Below, in pieces: positions 40,931 to 44,755 of a DNA stretch of 44,755 bases. This DNA is from Flavobacterium collinsii (GTDB lineage: Bacteria; Bacteroidota; Bacteroidia; Flavobacteriales; Flavobacteriaceae): contig NZ_CADCST010000036.1 of NCBI RefSeq assembly GCF_902804485.1, positions 1 to 44,755 of the forward strand, given 5' to 3'. Each line of letters opens with the position of its first letter. The first letter of the stretch is position 1. A program made the translations under genes and the position numbers. The notes below the pieces were generated by a model. That model did no database searches, was not told where the DNA came from, and worked only from the letters and a program-made list of their open reading frames with translations.

Positions 40931-42205
40931 TTATTTTAATCCCAGAATATGAGAAATACCGGTTGTAGTGACCGCTTTAGTTTTGCTAAAATCGTTTAGG
41001 TTGATTTTATTGATGTAGTTGGTGGTTTTATTAGCAAATGGAACATAAGCAAAACCGTTTGCAAAATAACATCTTGCCACTTTACCACTATTGGTATATT
41101 CATCATCCAGTTTCTTTGCTGTTTTAGCATTCAGGTCAAAACTCCACCAACGGAAAACAGGATCTGTATTATAAGAGTACGGATTGTTTGGATCCAGTTT
41201 TGTCGGATCCAGTACGGTTGCCAGGAATTTACCGTTTCCATAATACTCAAAATTGGTGACCGAGTTACCGTTTCCTTGTGATACCGTTTCTAAGTCAAAA
41301 TAGTAATTGGCATCAAAAGCAGTAGCTCCGTTTTTAATTCGTAATAAACAGGCTGGTTTGCCTATCGCAGATCGCGCGCCGCCAAAAACGTTATGACACA
41401 ATACATAAATATCTCCGTTTTCGGTTTTATTCATATAATAAACCCCGCCTCCGGTATTCCAGGCACCTGTAAAAGAACCACGGTCATCTGTAATCACTTT
41501 AACTAAAGCAGCCGAATTACCTGAAACAGAATTATTCACTTTTGTAAGATCTATTACAAGGATATCGCAGCTAGTTGTAGCCGGAGTAAAGGTGTTAAAA
41601 TCATACATAGCATACAAAGCTGCATACATATAATTCCCGTTGATGATAATCTCGGTAACGCCTTCGGCCTTAATGGTTGCTCCGGTAGTTGGGAAATTGG
41701 TCACTTTACCTATCCTTGACAGAGTAGAGCAATCGATAACCCCTGTTTTTACCATGGTGGTAGGATTAAAAATTACTATTTTTCCTGATCCTCCAATGTA
41801 GGCCGTATTTTCATCTTTGAAAGAAATATTTCCCTGGAATCCCAATTCCGCAACGCTGATAGATCCTGTTTTTTGTCCTAGATTTCCGTTTGATAAAGTC
41901 CATCTGGTGATTAAGCCATTTTGGTAATCGTTTACATATACTGCTTTTTTAAACTCATAAACGCCTCCCGAATGCGAAGCAGAAATTTCGTGAGCATTAG
42001 CGTTATTGATTGTTCCTGTAACATCCGGTGAGTCCATTTTCTGCATATAAGCAGCAAAAGATCTGCCGTCTGCATTTTGTGGTCTTGTAATTAAGGCATA
42101 ATTAGCCGATGTATTTGTCGTTGTTGGCTCTGTCTTGTCGTCATTGCTGCTACAAGATGAAAATGCTAACAATGTAAAAAGTAAAAGGGTAAATTTGTTT
42201 GTCAT
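40931..42205 (-). CDS. Surface lipoprotein, DUF4374/XusB-like
   Basis: The 424-residue product has a lipoprotein signal with Cys18 (LLAFSSC), followed by SSNDDK; an acidic stretch right after the cysteine fits the Bacteroidota signal for export to the cell surface. The rest is strand-rich with repeated blade-like units (GGVYEFKKAVYVND, GNYMYAALYAMYDF, GVYYMNKTENGDIYVL), consistent with a beta-propeller of the DUF4374 type. From memory, XusB of Bacteroides, a ferric-siderophore-binding surface lipoprotein paired with the TonB receptor XusA, belongs to this group. Here too it sits 10 bases after a TonB receptor gene. I infer that it captures the metal-loaded product for that receptor. Confidence 0.82.
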   Translation of the reverse strand: MTNKFTLLLFTLLAFSSCSSNDDKTEPTTTNTSANYALITRPQNADGRSFAAYMQKMDSPDVTGTINNANAHEISASHSGGVYEFKKAVYVNDYQNGLITRWTLSNGNLGQKTGSISVAELGFQGNISFKDENTAYIGGSGKIVIFNPTTMVKTGVIDCSTLSRIGKVTNFPTTGATIKAEGVTEIIINGNYMYAALYAMYDFNTFTPATTSCDILVIDLTKVNNSVSGNSAALVKVITDDRGSFTGAWNTGGGVYYMNKTENGDIYVLCHNVFGGARSAIGKPACLLRIKNGATAFDANYYFDLETVSQGNGNSVTNFEYYGNGKFLATVLDPTKLDPNNPYSYNTDPVFRWWSFDLNAKTAKKLDDEYTNSGKVARCYFANGFAYVPFANKTTNYINKINLNDFSKTKAVTTTGISHILGLK

Positions 42206-42215
42206 TTTTTCATGA

Positions 42216-44609
42216 TTATTGTTTGGTTAATATATAAGCGATTTTTCCATAAAAGCTCCTCCCGGGTTTTTGAACAGAGAAGTTATCGTATAACCTTGCA
42301 TCGGTTATGTTTTTGCAATCAACCGCAAAGCTCCATCGTGCATTTTTTGAATGAATTGAGATTGAAATGTCATTTATAAGTTGAGACGGAATGGTTACTT
42401 TGGAGGATTTTTTACCGTTAATGGCCCAAGTGAGGAAATACTCATGTACATAGGACGAGGTATATAAAAATTTGAAATAATAGTTTCGTTTATTCCCCGG
42501 GTTTAGGGTGTATGATCCTTGAAAATTGCTGAATAGGTACGGAGTATTTGGAATTCGTGCTCCGATATAGTCGGCTGTAAAAATTCCCAGATCATCTACA
42601 GCTGCCAACCGTATGTCCTGATACGTTGTGTTTAGGCTCAGGTCAATTGTATTCGTTGGTTTGTATTGTAAAAACCATTCACCACCAATAGTAGTAGTTT
42701 GTAATAAATTGGTGTAAGCTGCTAATGAATTGGAAAATGAAGTCAGTATAATTCGGTTTTTGGTGTTTCTGTAAAAGCCACCAATGCCCGTAAAGATCTT
42801 TTCATTTAATGCTTTAAATTGTATTTTAATATTGAGGTTATGACTGGTAGCCGATTTTAGATTGGGATTCGGGCTAACGGTGATATAGTCACCAAATATT
42901 TCTCTGCTATCGGGTTGACGAACAGCATATTCATATCCCGGAATGATGGCTATTTTTGGACTGACAACCCATTTGAAAACCTGACCAAAGCCAATATCGG
43001 AAGAAGAGGAGGTGCTAATTTTATCAAATTCATTGGTGATCTTAAAGCTTACTCCGCGTACTTTGCTGTAATAATGTTTTAATGACGTAGTACTAATTAA
43101 GCGGCCGTTTAGAAATTTTGATTCCAGTGAAGTTCCAAAGAAATTATTGATAAGCATTTGAGGTTCTTTAAAAGGATCTTCTTTGTAAGTAGCTGCACCT
43201 GCTTTGTCTTCGCCTGTTAATTCCCTTTTTGTGGTAAAAAGGTTGGCGTTTATTCGGTAATTTTCTCCAATTCTGAAAAAAGCATTTTCTCTTGCATACA
43301 AAACTTTTTGAATTATTTTGGGCGTGATGCCTTGACTATATAAACCGCTTTCGCCTTTATTTTGCCCTTCGATATAGTTACCGTCCCAAAAGTAGATGCG
43401 TGAAGAAAGATCTTCAAAATAGGTTTGTTCGAAATTATATCCGGTCGTTATATCAATTTGCCAGCTGTTTTTTTTCGAACTTGATTTTTTCCAGTTCAAT
43501 GCTGCACCTCCGGTATATTCGGTAGAAAACGGTTCTCCCCAAGGCTTCAGAGCCGTAATTCCGTGTTGCCATTCTTTATGGGTGTAAGTAAAGGAAGAAA
43601 TGAATTTTAGATGGTCTGCCCAGCTTAAGTCTTTAAAACCGACTTGTACTTTGGCTAAACCAAAATCGTATTTATCATTAAATCTTCTGGCTCGTCCTTT
43701 TTTGGTATTGTATAAATCGTCAGCTACAACCTCTACATCGTCCATCCAGTAATCATTGTCGGAATGACGATAAACAGCATCAACACCTGCAAAGAATTTT
43801 TTGTTTTTGAACGGGTGAGAATAGGAGCTAAGAGTAGCTTCATGTGTATTCCAGGAACCATAGGAGTATCCTGCACCTAAAAAATCCTTGTCATTTTTTC
43901 TTGTAACAATGTTGATTACGCCTCCTAAAGCATCAGAGCCAAACCGTATGGGGACGAGTCCTTTATATATTTCAACTCTATCAATCATGTTGGTGGTAAG
44001 GTTTTGAAGTTCAAAACCACGACCTAAGAGGTAAACCGGAATTTCATCCACAAACACACGGACATCTTTACCGTCTATGCCATTAAGATTAATATTTAAT
44101 GCGCTGCCCATACCGCCTTGTTGCTGTATTCGCAACCCCGATGCTAAGTTTATTGCTTCAACTACAGATTTAGAGGTGCTATTGAATTCTTTGAAGTCGA
44201 TTACCTCAGGAGCGTAGAGCGACTCGCGAATTTTTTGAGAAGCCGAAAGTTTGGTTTTTGCCACGACTATTTCGTCAAGTTCATGTGCTGATTTCTGAAG
44301 GATAATGTTTAAAGTGTTTTGCTCTTCCTTTATCTGAATTTTGAGATTGACCTTTTTAAAGGAAAAGCTTTCTACCCCAACAATATAATTTCCTGGTTTT
44401 TCTTGAATTAGTACTTGTCCGTTTGTATCCGTTTGCTGTTGGAAAACCAAATTCTGGTTTGCTTTAACAGTGACTAGTACGCCGACAATGGGTTGTTTGA
44501 ATTCATTTGTAATATTCAGGACAACCTGTGCATCGGCCCGTTTAATTGAAAAAGTAAATAAAAAAAGAAAAAAGGTTAATTTGTTAAGGACTATGCTCTC
44601 AGAGATCAT
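42216..44609 (-). CDS. TonB-dependent receptor with CarboxypepD_reg-like domain (XusA-like)
   Basis: A 797-residue outer-membrane receptor. Residues 1-28 form a signal peptide ending ADAQ. Residues about 29-110 form the immunoglobulin-like carboxypeptidase-regulatory extension common in Bacteroidota (ITNEFKQPIVGVLVTVKAN). The plug follows (about 120-235), with LNGIDGKDVRVFVDEIPVY and DRVEIYKGLVPIRFGSDALGG, then a 22-strand-type barrel ending in YGKIAYILTKQ. It is the first gene of the operon and is followed after 10 bases by the lipoprotein gene. Together they look like a receptor/lipoprotein pair for the operon's own product. The start ATG at 44609 gives a complete leader; the barrel end is slightly unusual, with three polar residues after the last strand. 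Confidence 0.9.
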   Translation of the reverse strand: MISESIVLNKLTFFLFLFTFSIKRADAQVVLNITNEFKQPIVGVLVTVKANQNLVFQQQTDTNGQVLIQEKPGNYIVGVESFSFKKVNLKIQIKEEQNTLNIILQKSAHELDEIVVAKTKLSASQKIRESLYAPEVIDFKEFNSTSKSVVEAINLASGLRIQQQGGMGSALNINLNGIDGKDVRVFVDEIPVYLLGRGFELQNLTTNMIDRVEIYKGLVPIRFGSDALGGVINIVTRKNDKDFLGAGYSYGSWNTHEATLSSYSHPFKNKKFFAGVDAVYRHSDNDYWMDDVEVVADDLYNTKKGRARRFNDKYDFGLAKVQVGFKDLSWADHLKFISSFTYTHKEWQHGITALKPWGEPFSTEYTGGAALNWKKSSSKKNSWQIDITTGYNFEQTYFEDLSSRIYFWDGNYIEGQNKGESGLYSQGITPKIIQKVLYARENAFFRIGENYRINANLFTTKRELTGEDKAGAATYKEDPFKEPQMLINNFFGTSLESKFLNGRLISTTSLKHYYSKVRGVSFKITNEFDKISTSSSSDIGFGQVFKWVVSPKIAIIPGYEYAVRQPDSREIFGDYITVSPNPNLKSATSHNLNIKIQFKALNEKIFTGIGGFYRNTKNRIILTSFSNSLAAYTNLLQTTTIGGEWFLQYKPTNTIDLSLNTTYQDIRLAAVDDLGIFTADYIGARIPNTPYLFSNFQGSYTLNPGNKRNYYFKFLYTSSYVHEYFLTWAINGKKSSKVTIPSQLINDISISIHSKNARWSFAVDCKNITDARLYDNFSVQKPGRSFYGKIAYILTKQ

Positions 44610-44634
44610 AATGTGATGCTATTTTTAATTAGTC

Positions 44635-44642
44635 CAAATATA
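44635..44642 (-). promoter_or_regulatory. Possible -7 promoter element of the long operon
   Basis: Read on the minus strand this is TATATTTG, matching TAnnTTTG, and it lies about 26 bases before the receptor start codon. No TTG is seen at the usual -33 distance (the place reads as a T-rich run). The surrounding 100 bases are very AT-rich with a TA-repeat stretch near 44729-44750. I see no good Fur-type operator. Confidence 0.45.
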
Positions 44643-44755
44643 AATAAATATATTGAATAAAAGAGAAATGTAGGTGATTTATTTGTAAGAAATTTTTATT
44701 TAGGTTTTTTCGGAGTATTTAAAGAAGTTATATATATATGATATATAGTGATTTA

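Noticed and set aside
11000..41000. Plus-strand frames of 60-136 codons throughout the cluster
   Set aside because: All are antisense or out-of-frame shadows of long synthetase genes with clear domain motifs.
44610..44755. Fur-type operator before the long operon
   Set aside because: No 19-base GATAATGATAATCATTATC-like site could be found; the AT-rich TA repeat alone is no evidence.

Overview
The window looks like the chromosome of a flavobacterium or a close relative (phylum Bacteroidota). Evidence: AT-rich intergenic DNA, TAnnTTTG-type promoter elements, an N-terminal carboxypeptidase-regulatory-like extension on a TonB receptor, a surface-type lipoprotein resembling DUF4374/XusB, a DUF2490-type outer-membrane protein and a leucine-rich-repeat protein built on the N-x-L-x-x-L-D-x-S pattern. 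The genus is inference.

Left part (about 1-8,750): a plus-strand TonB-dependent receptor of the FyuA type (437-2602), then sparse, eroding DNA. This holds a TAG microsatellite, a secreted LRR gene whose ATG is followed at once by a stop codon and whose signal peptide contains a tetranucleotide repeat, a small secreted protein, a DUF2490-like protein, the tail of a lost outer-membrane gene, a heavily mutated IS3-family element with an internally inverted segment, and the 3' third of a thiamine-diphosphate decarboxylase gene abutting that element.

Right part (about 8,920-44,610): a continuous minus-strand gene train, transcribed from high to low coordinates, with mostly very short gaps. By eye it is richer in GC than the left flank. 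In transcription order: TonB receptor, XusB-like lipoprotein, DoxX-like membrane protein, Baeyer-Villiger-type flavoprotein monooxygenase, FAAL-acyl-CoA dehydrogenase-ACP fusion, PKS (KS-[AT remnant]-DH-KR-ACP), PKS (KS only), NRPS (ACP-Cy-A-PCP-oxidase-docking-Cy), type II thioesterase, NRPS (partial C-A[embedded MT/epimerase-like]-PCP), saccharopine-dehydrogenase-like reductase, thiazolinyl imide reductase, NRPS (docking-Cy-A-PCP-TE), MATE exporter and a HAD phosphatase.

Inferred working: a fatty acid is adenylated and loaded by the FAAL, desaturated on the carrier protein by the fused dehydrogenase, extended twice by PKS modules that lack a working in-cis acyltransferase, then condensed with three cysteines by three cyclization domains. 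All three A domains carry pyochelin/yersiniabactin-type cysteine codes. The oxidase domain would make the first heterocycle a thiazole; the imide reductase would reduce a thiazoline to a thiazolidine; the final TE releases the chain. The monooxygenase could act on the ketone that the KR-less second PKS step would leave. A receptor/lipoprotein pair at the head of the operon and a MATE exporter at its end suggest a secreted metallophore that is taken up again: a lipid-started relative of yersiniabactin, pyochelin and micacocidin. No salicylate genes, acyltransferase, phosphopantetheinyl transferase or AraC-type regulator is present in the window. The product's identity and metal are not shown by the sequence.
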